Origin: Rhynchospora pubera
Taxonomy: Eukaryota > Streptophyta > Magnoliopsida > Poales > Cyperaceae
Reading direction: 5' to 3'
Length of the DNA: 64,000 bases
Assembly: GCA_028095005.1 (NCBI GenBank)
Contig: CM051459.1
Coordinates: 18,586,699-18,650,698, forward strand
This document shows, piece after piece, positions 48,201 through 59,618 of this stretch. The notes below the pieces were generated by a model that was not told where the DNA came from, made no database searches, and saw only the letters and a list, made by a program, of their open reading frames with translations. Positions within the stretch are counted from its first letter, which is position 1. Every line of letters starts with the position of its first letter. Made by a program: the position numbers and the translations under genes.

Positions 48201-48296
48201 ATGACGAATTTGCCCCTCACAAACCTTGATCTCATTCCAAATCACCCCCTTCGTTCAACTATTCAAGATTGGCTTCAGAAGCATCAGAAGGTGTAA
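42219..48296 (+). CDS. Gene C: U-box protein kinase with USP-like N-terminus (778 aa)
   Basis: Exons: 42219-42417, 42507-42631, 42939-43048, 43133-43231, 44026-44107, 45455-45580, 46190-46840, 47140-47892, 48105-48296; 2337 nt, one open frame, phases consistent. The USP-like part runs from IVLVALPENFDEGKSTLSWALNYF to LWFFYNGKLIFTR. Exon 5 gives a Ser/Asn-rich acidic linker. Exons 6-7 give a long coiled coil rich in Glu/Lys/Gln. The kinase has IGEGGFGPVYKG, VAIKKL, HGDLKPDN, DFG and a divergent activation end (NGYIDPEFLTTG). The U-box starts EIMKEPHMAADGYTYE. The kinase exon is 753 nt as in D and E. Intron 5 carries a long-TIR element and intron 4 a SINE fragment. It converges on gene D, whose stop codon is about 1.1 kb away. 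Confidence 0.86.
43281..43335 (-). mobile_element. Fragment of an Au-like SINE 3' end
   Basis: The minus strand reads CTTGTTTGGGACAAAAGGCT followed by (TTG)n repeats, the conserved tail of plant Au SINEs. It is truncated, lacks the tRNA-like head and lies in intron 4 of gene C. Confidence 0.65.
44228..45152. mobile_element. Long-TIR non-autonomous DNA element in intron 5 of gene C
   Basis: Inverted ends start GCAAAATTGGATATAACCCC on the left and mirror it on the right. Each end repeats a GGATATAACCCCCTCTAATC unit, about four times on the left (44235-44340) and three times on the right (45075-45145). The inversion extends to TTAGTTTC and further inward CTCC-rich parts. The possible 9-bp flanks CTTAAATAA and CTTGAAAAT match at six positions, which would suit an old Mutator-like insertion. 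No transposase is encoded. Confidence 0.65.
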
Positions 48297-49426
48297 TCAG
48301 TGCTCTGAGAACTTTCTAGTTTATTTTGTTGTTGCAAAAAAAAAAAAAAAAGGATAAAGTTTATGTTGGTTATATTACTCCATAGGTGTCCATTTCTTCT
48401 ATGAAGTGCAAAGAAATGTGTATATAATACACCTTCTGTTCTTAAATGTTCATTGCCCAATTTCTGCCTGCTAAAGTTGGTCCTGCTACATCAAAATAAT
48501 CTCAAAAGAAGAGGGAAAAAGAAAAAAAAATGTCTGATTTCATTGAATTGCTGTTAGTTACCTTAAGAGGACCACGAAGCTAGCACAGTTTGTATCTGTA
48601 CTGACGGCATGGAATTTTTTTTTATGTAAAACCGGATATTATTGCACGTTTTAAAAGAATCGAAAATTAGGTCTAAATATCCGTACTGCTTTCTGAAAGC
48701 TCAGCTTTGAAAATCAATATTCCTGTAATTAATCATGATTATCGTTAGAGTTGTTTCTCAGATTTTGCACTAAAAAAGACAATATCGATATAAAAAACGA
48801 ATCTTATGAAAAAAAAAAAGAACCAAAAAATGGACGTGATGTAAATATTAATGAACATAACTATAAACTACACTTTGATGCAAAGTAATAAAGATTAGAT
48901 CAAATTTAAGACAAATATGGAGTAATACAACTACAAATTGATGCCGAGAGCAAGAGTCCAAGTCCCTTTAAATCTATTTATGGTACAATAATTGCTAAAA
49001 GCCTAGAAAATTTACTTTTACCTTGTTCAAAACTTACTGAATGCCGAGTAGAATTGATTTAAATACAAATTGGGTTATGTTGTCATAGAAAACTATTTGA
49101 AATTGAGAAAAGGAATTCGTAAATTCACTATCAATATACTCATTTGAATGTACAAAATTTAGAAAGAATCGCACTAAGTTCAATTTCTTACATCAACCAG
49201 CAATCATCGTTGTACAAAAAAAATTAATAATAATAAATAAAAAATTTTTAAAAAAAAATATTGGAAGAAGAACTTACATAAATCAGAAAAAGTATCCTAG
49301 AAACTACACTATAACTCTTCTATTCTTCATTTTCATGCTTTCACATCAGGAAGTCATATTTACATTTAGAGAAGTACAATAGACTTTTGACAGTCAGTAT
49401 TCTAAGCAATCCAACCAGGTGCATAG
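48297..49426. other. Intergenic spacer between the convergent genes C and D
   Basis: This is AT-rich sequence of about 1.1 kb that must hold both 3' UTRs and terminators. There are A-rich runs at 48334-48349 and 49218-49260. No coding or RNA gene is supported. Confidence 0.4.
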
Positions 49427-52400
49427 TCACGGATGCATGAGAAGCCATTCTTGAATGGCAGAACGAAGGGCATAATTTGGTGTAAGTTCCTGGTGGGGAA
49501 GAGGCAAATTTGTCATCGGTGATGTCCCGTGCCCGCTGTCCAGCCAACCTTTAATGGCTTCAGCTTCGTATGTATAACCATCAGCTGCAACGTGAGGATC
49601 CTTCATTACCTCCTGAAAACCATTTTATTTTATTTTTTCACGAACAAAAAAGGTTAATTTGTAGATCTTTTCCAAAATAAAAGACGTTAGAGATCTTTAT
49701 GTTTGTAGTAACATAAATCACATCTAAAGTCTTATTTATAATTTATTGAATTTATTAGAATTATTTTATATTTATAATTTTATATAGACATATGAGTACA
49801 TAATGGAAACAGAAAACACTTGTAACCTCAAGGAAAAAGTATGAAATGAAAATTTTCCTCTTCTATTCGTAAAATCATTTTTTTTCCTAGACAAACCAAA
49901 TACACGGGTATTCCTACTAGACTACTAGTGGATCCAACGCACTTGGGTTGGCCTGAATTTATGTGGCTTTCAAGTACAGGAGTCAGGAGAGGCTCAAAGT
50001 TGGGTTGGGTTGCATTGATGCGTCACTACACGGTTTATGTGTGAGAGGACAGTGCTCTCTGGAAAAGTTTATTTCGAGAAGCTTGACAGAAGCTGTCAAG
50101 GAAAAGTTAGAGTTAAAATTACATAGGAGGGAACTGAAGTAAAAATGAAAATGGCAGAGGCATGTAGTGGGTTTGGTTCGTGGATTGATTCTGGCGAAAC
50201 CTCAAGCTTTATACCGTCTTCCCAGCCAGTGTAGAAAGTTCGAATCAACAAAAAACCATTTTGGGTTCTTGTGTTTAGGTAATGTTCTCTCTCCAATATA
50301 GACTCTTATGTCCTCTCGACGCTGTGATTCAGCAGCTTGCTGAATAATGGTTATATTATGGGGACACATTTTCACTTTTGATATCCATTTGAATGAAATA
50401 TTAGTGTTAATGCAAATATTACTGGTTTTCAGATCCTAGGAAATTACTCATCCCTTGTTCGTTACTTATGCACGCTGCGTGTTTGACAAAATTCCTCCAA
50501 GAGTTATCTGATGAATAAAAGTAGATTAAAAAATTCTTACCTGGAAAATAGGGCACATGAAGTATGAAGGTATGCCTTTTTCATCAAGTTGAGATTTGAA
50601 ACTGGGTGACACTGATAGAGAAGCAGTCTGCATCAAAGATTCGACCGGCTTCCACTCATTCTCCAAATCAGGGCGCTTCCTCCTGCGCACCTGAGCACAT
50701 CGCAGCCCGAGTTTGGCCAATTGCTCGGCTTGTACAAAGGGCCAATCTCCAGCCGACTTGTCTATAATCAAATGCAGTGAATCAGTCTCAATGGCATCCT
50801 CCACATCAGCTGCTATGTTTATTGGGGACTTCCCAGTTAATAGTCGGAGGATGGTTATACCAAATGAGTAAACATCAGATTTTACTGTTAGCTCTCCACT
50901 GCTAAGAAATTCTGGGTCCATGTAGGCAAATGTTCCTCTGGGGTATTCAGTGCGGTACACTAAGGTGTTTGTGTTGCTTTCGATGAGGAGGCGGGAAATG
51001 CCAAAGTCGCTGAGCTTACTAACCAAGTTGCCATCTAGGAGGATGTTTTCTGGCTTAAGGTCCCCATGGACAATTGGATTGGAGTTTGAGTGAAGGAACA
51101 GGAGAGCACGGCAGATTTCACCAATGATGCGTGTTCGCACCTGCCATGTGAGTGGCGGGGTGTCACCTTGGCATGCAAGTCGATCTTCAAGGCTACCATT
51201 AGGTAAATACTCATAGATTAATGCTGACTTTTCTGAGCATATTCCTATAAGGGTAACAAGATTGGGGTGCCTCATTCTGCTTAGAACAGCGACCTATTAA
51301 TGAAAAATGATAAACATTAGTTAGACTTGAAATGCTATTTCAACCGTGAGAAAATTGAAATCAGAATGACTTGCGTATGTATGTAATCTTGTGCCATATA
51401 AAATAAGTAAAAGTTCTTTTCTTTTTTTTTTGGTGCATCGACATGCTCCTACCAATTGATAATGTGGCTGCTTTGGTTCCAATGAAATTTACCTCTTGTT
51501 CGAATTCTGGCTTGCCTTGTAGACTTTGAGGATGCAAAATCTTTATAGCAACCATGGTGTTTCGCAAAAATCCTTTGTAGACACTACCGAAACCTCCTTC
51601 ACCAATTTTATGCGAATTGCTGAAGTTCTCAGTTGCCTGTTCAAGCTCTAACAGAAAAAAATCAGAGAATGCTAGGGGAGATCTACGACCAGCACTACCA
51701 CGTAATTCGTCAGCCTCTTTAACTGCATTATCTCTCTCCTTTTGCAATCTTTTATTTTCAACTTGTAGCAAATCTAGTTGGCTTTGAACTATTTTTGTCT
51801 CCTCAACTGCATTATCTCTCTCCTCTTGCATTTTTTCATATTCTTCTTGCAACAAATCTAGTTGGCTTTGAATCATTTCTATCTGCTGCTTGTGTAAAAC
51901 CTCCTCTTTAGCTGCATTGTCTCTCTCCTCTTGCAATTGCTTATATTCTTCTTGCAGAAAATCTAGTTGCCTTTGAACCATTTCTATCTCCTGCTTGTGT
52001 AAAAACTCCATCTCTTGCTTTTCTTTTATGTAGGCACTTTTTGTTTCTTCTCCCTGGGAATGTGAAATCAATTATGCTAATGATCTTGCTTATATTTGAA
52101 TGTCATAATAGAAGTTTCAAATGACTTAATTGGATACCGATAGATACCTTTTGGATCAGGGAAACCAGATCCATTTCAGCCTTTTCACGCTTGCAGATCT
52201 CCTCAATAAGTTGGGCCCTGTATTTTGTCCTATCTGCTTGGAGGTTGGCATAAACATCCACTATAGTTCCCTGTAAGAACTAGGAAATTCAAATTGATAT
52301 GTACGGAATTTAGTGTGATAGGAAAACTTGTGACTGAATTATTTGTCAGGAAGGTTTTGGTAATCCTTTCCAGGAAAATATTTGTAATCACGACTCCCCC

Positions 52401-54441
52401 AAGCTAAACTAATATGCTGCTGCTTGTTTAGAAATGGTAAAAAAATATTTCAAATTTTATAATGAGATTATAGGATAATGAATTTGATTAGTAATCTAAT
52501 GGCACGTGTTGTATAGGAAATTAATTTAACTTGAGATTTTTTACAGTTTTTGAAGCAAGGAAACAAGCATTACTGCATTATACTGGTGCTGTTGAAGAGT
52601 ACCTGTTCGTGTGTGGAACCTTGAGAATCCAGGCAAGGCTCATGCAAGGATCTTACTTCAAAATCATCATCTCTATTCATTGACAACAAGTCACTGTTGC
52701 TGGATATGTCTTCACTTGCAATAGATGATGCTGCATCTGATCTCGAAGTTCCTTGTGAGAAATCAATCGAGTAATTATCAGTATCACTATGCATGCCACT
52801 TGGTCGGATAGGAGATCGAGGAGGAAACCTTGACATCACGCCACCGTGTAAGTTTGGATTAAAACTCAACCTTCTCGGGATCACATTTTGCCTTTTTATT
52901 TCTGTAGGCATTGATGCAGACTGGTTCAAATTTCGAGGCAGTGGTTCCCTGATAACACAAAGACGAAGAGTCCCATATAAAAAGTGTTTCAAAGGCAACG
53001 AGATTATATAAAAGATGCAATTTTTTTTTTCAGTGACATAAATCTCGTGATGCAGCTGCAAACCAAAATTCAAAAAAAGCATGAAACCTACAAAACAATA
53101 GGACAATACCTCGTGCACACAAGGTTTCCCTTGCAAATGAACGATATTTGACACGATGGATCTGCTTTCTCCATCACAATTTTTGCTGTCTTGGACTTGA
53201 CCTCTGTCATTCCCCTAAAAAGTATAAACAAATTCGTCTAATGGAACAACTCTTCATTAAGATATGAAATACATAAATAACTAATTTGTAGTTTCAATGA
53301 AGCATGTGGTCTAGTAGCTCAGGTGGTAAGAGCACTTGGCTCTCTTCTAAGAGGTCCAGGGTTCAAGCCCGCATGCTTGCGATAGGCTTGGCGAGCCAGC
53401 GTAAAAACTCAGCCATATATACAAGAAATGACCAGGGTCGGAGTGTCATTTCTAGCCTACCCCAACTTGTTTGGGATAAAAGGCTTAGACTTTAGTAGTT
53501 TCAATGAAAATATAGTACGCCATAGCGTATATGCTACTTTACAAAAAGAAAAAGATATAAACTACAGATTTTTTTTTTTCTTTGGTTGTGCTTTAGTATC
53601 AATTAAATATGAAAGGCGCGATAAGCATACTTTGAGTACCGCCTGTCTGAAGCAGCTCCCATAACAAGATTACTTATGCCATGCACGCTAATAAGCTCAA
53701 CAAGTCCATGCGCAACATCATCAAATACAGGCATTAATTTCTCGGCTTTAAACTGATGAAGAATAAACAAATAACAAGGTTCAACTAGAGCTCAAAAAAG
53801 AAAATTGCCAAAACTTGCATGACCGTTAAAATTTTTGCTGAACTACTTGCGCGCCGTATGTATTTGATGTGTTTAATTGTTAATTATTTGACAACCCGAA
53901 AGGTACTAGTATATTTTCAATTTCAAAAATACAAAAAAAAAAGAGAGAACATTTAAGCGATACAGGACTGGATAGTTCTGCAAGCTTCTCTGTTTATGAA
54001 ATTCTGTTAAAGTTTCTGTTTCTGTAACTGTTTTTGGTTATTTCCTGTACGCTTTTCTTTTGTACTAGATAGCCGCTATTTAGGATATCTAAAAAAAATT
54101 AAAAAACAAAGAGAGAGAACAAATAAGAAGCAAAAGATTGATAAAAGGGTAATAATTAATGCCTTAGCTTTGGTGCATTGTGAGATATAATCATTCAAGT
54201 GCTTTTCGGCCTTCTCCTGCTCCTCTTTTCTGTATGAGTTGACCTGATGTTGACTAAAGCTTAACATGGAGACGTTATCAATAGGAATCTTCTGGGAAGG
54301 TTTGTGTACATGAGTTATTATGATCTTTATTGAATCACTAGAGAAATGATTCAAAACCCATGAGAGAGTATATTTTCCCTCCTTCAACCGCTCCGGCAGT
54401 GCCACATAGATTTTCGCCTCCACCTGATCAGACTGATCCAT
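49427..54441 (-). CDS. Gene D: U-box protein kinase with USP-like N-terminus (821 aa)
   Basis: Exons: 54441-54163, 53752-53640, 53214-53110, 52948-52603, 52270-52148, 52053-51493, 51293-50541, 49612-49427; 2466 nt, one open frame. The first exon corresponds to exons 1 and 2 of the other genes fused together, so one intron is missing. Its donor appears to be GC (AAG|GCATTA), with phase and homology both supporting the join. The USP-like domain starts IYVALPERLKEGKYTLSW and has NLVMGAAS. A long linker exon is Ser/Arg/Asp-rich (SPIRPSGMHSDTDNYSIDFS, SSIASED). The coiled coil contains tandem units of about 35 residues (VLHKQQIEMIQSQLDLLQEE type). The kinase has IGEGGFGSVYKG, VAIKIL, HGDLKPEN and DFG. 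The U-box starts EVMKDPHVAADGYTYE. A SINE occupies the intron between the second and third exons. Confidence 0.87.
53302..53494 (+). mobile_element. Au-like tRNA-derived SINE in gene D
   Basis: A tRNA-like head with A box TAGCTCAGGTGG (about 53315-53326) and B box GGTTCAAGCCC (about 53360-53370), then the Au tail CCCCAACTTGTTTGGGATAA. It is flanked by a 14-bp target duplication GTAGTTTCAATGAA at 53288-53301 and 53495-53508. The intact duplication points to a fairly recent insertion. It is antisense to gene D and in the intron equivalent to intron 3 of genes A-C. Confidence 0.88.
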
Positions 54442-55617
54442 CTCCTAGAGAGGGTAGAGGGGAAAAATAATGTAACTAGACAGGAAGCTGGTCATGTTAA
54501 GTAGCGTGTGAAATGATACATAATAAGGGTAACCCTCTATATTAGTTTATTTCTGAGAATTATTCTTTTTTGTTATTTTTATAGTGAAAGAATGAAGACT
54601 TATTAAGCCAAATAATAGCGAAAAGTCAACCGTCATCAAAACACCCATTTTCTGTCTCATGCAGCCAGAGTTGAAGAAATTGGTTCGATCAGGCCCAGAA
54701 ATTTTTTATGTGCAATTCTGCATTGTTTGCTCAAGTTTTGAGTTTGAGAAGGGGAAAGAACACGATATTTTAAAGTAAACTAATATCGTAATTTTATTTT
54801 TTTTTATATTACAAATATTAACAAGTCTTTGTCATAAATTACACGACTTTCGTATGATTGAATTAATTCGTTATCTTGTATGATTTCTCATCTACAACAA
54901 ATAAAAAAAAAGGGTAGCGCGACCTAGACAGACTAAAATTAAAATAGGCCACACTTGTAGCATATGAGTTCCTTTTATCTAAAAAATAAAAAAACAGTGC
55001 ATTTTAAAGTCTGTTAAAGGTTCCTCGTGACACAGCCAGTTGAAGAATCAGAAAAAAAGAAAAAAAAAATTCATGGCTATCGCTACAGATCAGATGAACG
55101 TACTTCTCAGTTTTGTTTCCCTCGTTTAATTACTGATGGCTTTGCATATAAGTGTCCACTATACAGATATCACAAAGTTCTAGACCTTTGATAGTAAATT
55201 ACTTTAACTTGTTCAAAAATCAAAACTTTATGAATGCCAATTACAATCGATTAGTTACAAGTTGGATTATTTTGTCATAGAAAAGTATATAATGTAGTGA
55301 AAATGAGTCAGGAATTATACATTCCCATCAATTTATTGAGGGAAAAAGTTAGAAAGAATGGAACTCTGTAAGTGCAATTTGTTACATCAACTGTAATCAC
55401 TCTTCATCCTTATAAAAAAGAAAAAAAAGAAAAATTATCTTACATAAATCAGAAAAAAGCATCTTAGAAACTACATTAATTAAAGCTCTCATTTTCTTCC
55501 TGTAGGCTTTCACGTTAAAAGTCGTATTTACAATTAGATAATTACAATAGGCTTTCAACAGTCAGGAACCTAGCTAAACAATCCAACCATGCATTATATT
55601 ATATCACATCAGAACTG
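54442..55617. other. Intergenic spacer between genes D and E
   Basis: Promoter side of gene D (54442 to about 55000) and 3' side of gene E. AT-rich with A runs near 54901-54911 and 55410-55432. No gene is supported. Confidence 0.4.
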
Positions 55618-58600
55618 TTATGAATGCTTGACTAGCCATTCTTGAATGGCAGAACGAAGGGCATAGTTTGGCGTAAGTTCCTGGTGGGGAAGAGGCAAAT
55701 TTGTCATTGGCGATGTCTTGTGGCCACCATCGAGCCAACCTTTAATGGCTTCAGCTTCATATGTATAACCATCTGCTGCAACGTGAGGATTCTTCATTAC
55801 CTCCTGAAAATCATATTTCTTTCACCGATTTCAGACCGAGATCTTTTCCAAAACAAAAGATGATAAAATATCATTATAAATACTACTTTAATTTATTTAA
55901 AAATTATTATGTTTATTTTATATTTTATAAAAACATGTAAGTACATAATGCAAGCAGAAAAAAACTCTTTTAACAATTGTACCCTAAGGCTAAGGGGGAA
56001 AAAAGGTACTAAAATACAAATCTCCCTCTTTTGCTCGTAAAATCAAATTTTCCAGACGATCAAATATGTGGGTTGGTTGGATTTATGAGGCCTTCAGCAA
56101 AAGAGAGCCCAGCAGTTGGGTTGGGCTGAATTTATGTGGGACTACGCTTTCTCCTATTTTCAGTATTATATAGACAACTCGAAGCCTTGAATCAACAAAA
56201 ACATTTTCGGGTTCTTGTGTTTGGTAATTTTCCCTCTCCGATTCAACAAGGAGCTGAGAAAAGACAAAAGTGTGCTGAAAAATATTTTCTTATTCGGTGT
56301 CACTTTTTAGCTCCAATTTCGCGAAATGTTAATGTTAATGCAAGTATTACTCTGGCCTAGTGGCCTTCACATCCTCAGAAGTTGCTCATTGCTCATTCAC
56401 TTCTCATGCCTTCCGAGCGTTGGACAAAATGCCTCCAAGAGTAATTTTATTAACATAAAGGAGATTCAACAAACTTTACCTGGGAAATAGGACACATGAA
56501 GTATGAAGGTGTGCTTTTTTCATCAAGTTGAGATTTAAAACTGGGTGACACAGATAGTGAGGAAGCCTGCATCAAGCCTTCAACTAGCTTCCACTCGCTC
56601 TCCAAATCCGGGCGCTTCCTCCTGCGCATCTGAGCACATCGCAGCCCGAGATTGGCCAATTTCTCGGCTTGTACAAACGGCCATTCTCCAGCTGACTCGT
56701 CTATAATCAAATGCAGGGAATGAGTCTCAATGGCATCCTCCACATCAGCTGCTATGTTTATTGGTGGATTTCCGGTTAATAGTCGAAGGATGATTATACC
56801 AAATGAGTAGACATCAGATTTCACTGTTAGCTCTCCACTGGTCAGAAATTCTGGGTCCATGTAGGCAAATGTTCCCCTGGGGTATTCAGTGCGATACACT
56901 AAGGTGTTTGAGTTTGTTTCCATTAGGAGGCGAGAAATGCCAAAGTCACTGAGCTTACAAACCAAGTTGCCATCTAGGAGGATGTTAGCTGGCTTAAGGT
57001 CCCCATGAACAATTGGATTGGGGTTTGAGTGAAGGAACAGGAGAGCACGGCAGATTTCACCGATGATACGCGTTCGCACCTGCCATGTGAGTGGAGGGGT
57101 GCCACCTTGGCATGCAAGTCGATCTTCAAGGCTACCATTAGGTAAATACTCATAAATTAAAGCTGATTTTTCTGAGCATATTCCTATAAGAGTAACAAGA
57201 TTGGGGTGCCTCATTGTGCTTAGAACAGCAACCTATTAATGAAAAATGATAAACATGAGTTAGTCTAGAAAAGCTATATCAATCATTACAAAACTAAAAT
57301 TAGTAAGGACATGCTCTACCAATTGAATTATGTGACTGCTTAGTTCCTTGAAGTTTACCTCTTGTTCAAATTCTGGCTTGCCTTGTAGGCTTTGAGGATG
57401 CAGCATCTTTATAGCAACCATGGTGTTGCGCAAGAAGCCTTTGTATACACTACCAAAACCTCCTTCGCCGATTTTATGTTTTTTGCTGAAGTTCTCGGTT
57501 GCCTGTTCGAGCTCTAACAGTGAAATCTCGGAGAACGTTGCATGAGATCCGTGACCAGCACTACCACGTAATTCTTCGGCCTCTTCAACTGCTTTGTCTC
57601 TCTCCTCTTTCAATTTTGTATATTCTACTAGTAGTAAATCTAGTCGGCTTTGAACTATGTTTATCTCCTGCTTGTGTAAAACCTCCTCTTTAACTGCATT
57701 GTCTCTCTCTTGCAATTTGTTATATTCTTCTTGCAGCAAATATAATCGGTTTTGAACTATTTTTATCTCCTGCTTGTGTAAAATCTCCTCTTTAACTGCA
57801 TTGTCTCTCTCCTCTTGCACTTTTTTATGTTCTTCTTGCAGCAAATCTAGTTGTCTTTGAATCATTTCTATCTCATGCTTGTGTAAAAACTCCATCTCTT
57901 GCTTTTCTTTAATGAGGGCACTTTTTGTTTCATCTTCCTGGGAATATGAAATCAATTCAATCATCATGCTTATATTTGAATGCCATAATTGAAGCTTCAA
58001 GTGATTTGTTTTGGATACAAATAAATACCTTTTGGATTACGGAAGCCAGATCCATTTCAGCCTTTTCACGCTTGCAGATCTCTTCATTAAGTTGGACCCT
58101 GTATTTTGCAGCATCTGCTAAAGCTGCTTGAAGTTTGACACAGACATCCGCTAGAGTCCCCTTTATAAAATAGGAAATTCAAATTTCTATATGTGGAATT
58201 CAGTTCAACTGGAAACACTATGACATAATCATTTTGATAGGAAGGTTTTGGCAAACCTTTCCAATAAAATGATTGGAATGACTGGAGCTGAACTAATACG
58301 CTGCTTATTTAGAAATCTTAACAAATTATTAAAAATTTTCTATTTAGATTATCGGACTATTGATTTTATTTAGCAATTTAATGACACATGTTGATGTAGT
58401 GTCACCGTTCAGGTTCCTTGCAAAATCATCCAATTATAGTGACACTAGGCATGCTTGAATTAATAGAGACAGGAAGGCAAAAGTTGACAAACTATGAGGA
58501 TGTATTGAAGGGATTTTGACTCATATGCAAAAACAGGGAAGGAATCAGGGTAAGATGCACCCAGAAACAGAGTGATAAAAGAATTCAATTCAATTTTTTT

Positions 58601-59342
58601 CTTTCCTTCTACATAATTCTTTTGAAGCAAGGATAGAGCATTAGACTGGAGCTGCTGTGGAGTGTGGAGTACCTGTTCGCGTGTGGAACCTAGAGATTCC
58701 AAGGATCTTACTTCCAAATCGTCATCTCTATTCATTGAGAGCAAATCACTATGGCTGTACACATCTTCACTTGCAATAGATGATGCTGTATCCGATCTCA
58801 TAGTTCCTTCTGAGAAATCAATCGAGTAATTGTCGCTGTGCAGGCGACTTGGTCTGATAGGGGAACGAGGAAGAAACCCTGGACTCATGCCACCTCGCAA
58901 GTTCGATACATCGAAACTTGAATTTCTCGGGAACACATTTTGCCTGTTTGTTTCTGTAGGCATTGATGCAGATTGGCTCAAATTTCGAGGCGGCAAGATT
59001 GCTTCCCTGTCAACAAAGGTGAATAGTATCATATAAAAAGTGTTTTAAAGGGAAAGAGATTTTTTAAAAGAAGCAATTCTTTTGTTTTTTTTTCTTTTCT
59101 TATGGGTAAGCCTGTTTCAGTGGTATATAATTTTTTTTTTTATGTTTTAATAGTCCTGATTGTAAATATATCATGATGCAGCTGCAAACCAAAATTCAAG
59201 AAAACAAACCCAAAAAAAAATTATATAGGAAACATACCTTGTGCACACTAGGTGTCCTTTGCAAATGAACGATATTTGGCACGATGGATCTGCTTTCTCC
59301 ATCACAAATTTTGCTGTCTTGGACTTGACCTCTGTCATTCCC
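55618..59342 (-). CDS. Gene E: U-box protein kinase, 5' exons absent from window (695 aa visible)
   Basis: Exons visible: 59342-59238, 59006-58673, 58160-58029, 57937-57359, 57232-56480, 55803-55618, all in phase and without stops. They correspond to the last six exons of gene D: the end of the USP-like domain (ADPSCQISFICKGHLVCTR), the Ser/Arg/Asp linker (SPIRPSRLHSDNYSIDFSEG), the tandem-unit coiled coil, the kinase (IGEGGFGSVYKG, VAIKML, HGDLKPAN, DFG) and the U-box (EVMKNPHVAADGYTYE). The three first exons are missing. Similarity to gene D continues into intron 3 and stops at about 59373, where MITE-like and then retrotransposon sequence begins. Either the gene is 5'-truncated, or its first exons lie beyond the retrotransposon to the right. 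It is a tandem paralogue of D. Confidence 0.8.
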
Positions 59343-59373
59343 CTAAAAAGTATAAACAAATTCGTCTAACTCA

Positions 59374-59618
59374 CCGTCCAAACAACATTTTTTATTTCCG
59401 GAATAACATCTTCCCACTCTTCCTTAAATTACACACTTCCCAATATTTTCTTCCTAAAATCTTTATTTCTTTCTTATTCCCGTACCATCCAAACAGCCAA
59501 AGAGACAAGTTAGGCCACTGCACACTCTCAATGGCCTTGTTTGGATGGGGTTGGAAGAAGGAAGAAGGAAGAAGGCCCAAATTTATTATAAACAATTCAA
59601 ACTCTTCACAAAGTTACA
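59374..59618. repeat. MITE-like sequences at the broken edge of gene E
   Basis: Two stretches with GTTTGGATGG or CCATCCAAAC ends occur here (59375-59508 and from 59524). The second resembles the element at 38114-38300 (shared CAAACTCTTCACAAA and GTTACA) and is interrupted at 59618/59619, which marks the insertion point of the next retrotransposon. Confidence 0.5.

Noticed and set aside
53311..53375. Possible functional tRNA gene
   Set aside because: A and B boxes are present, but there is no proper acceptor stem or 3' end. The sequence runs on into an Au-type SINE tail and the whole is bounded by a 14-bp target duplication.
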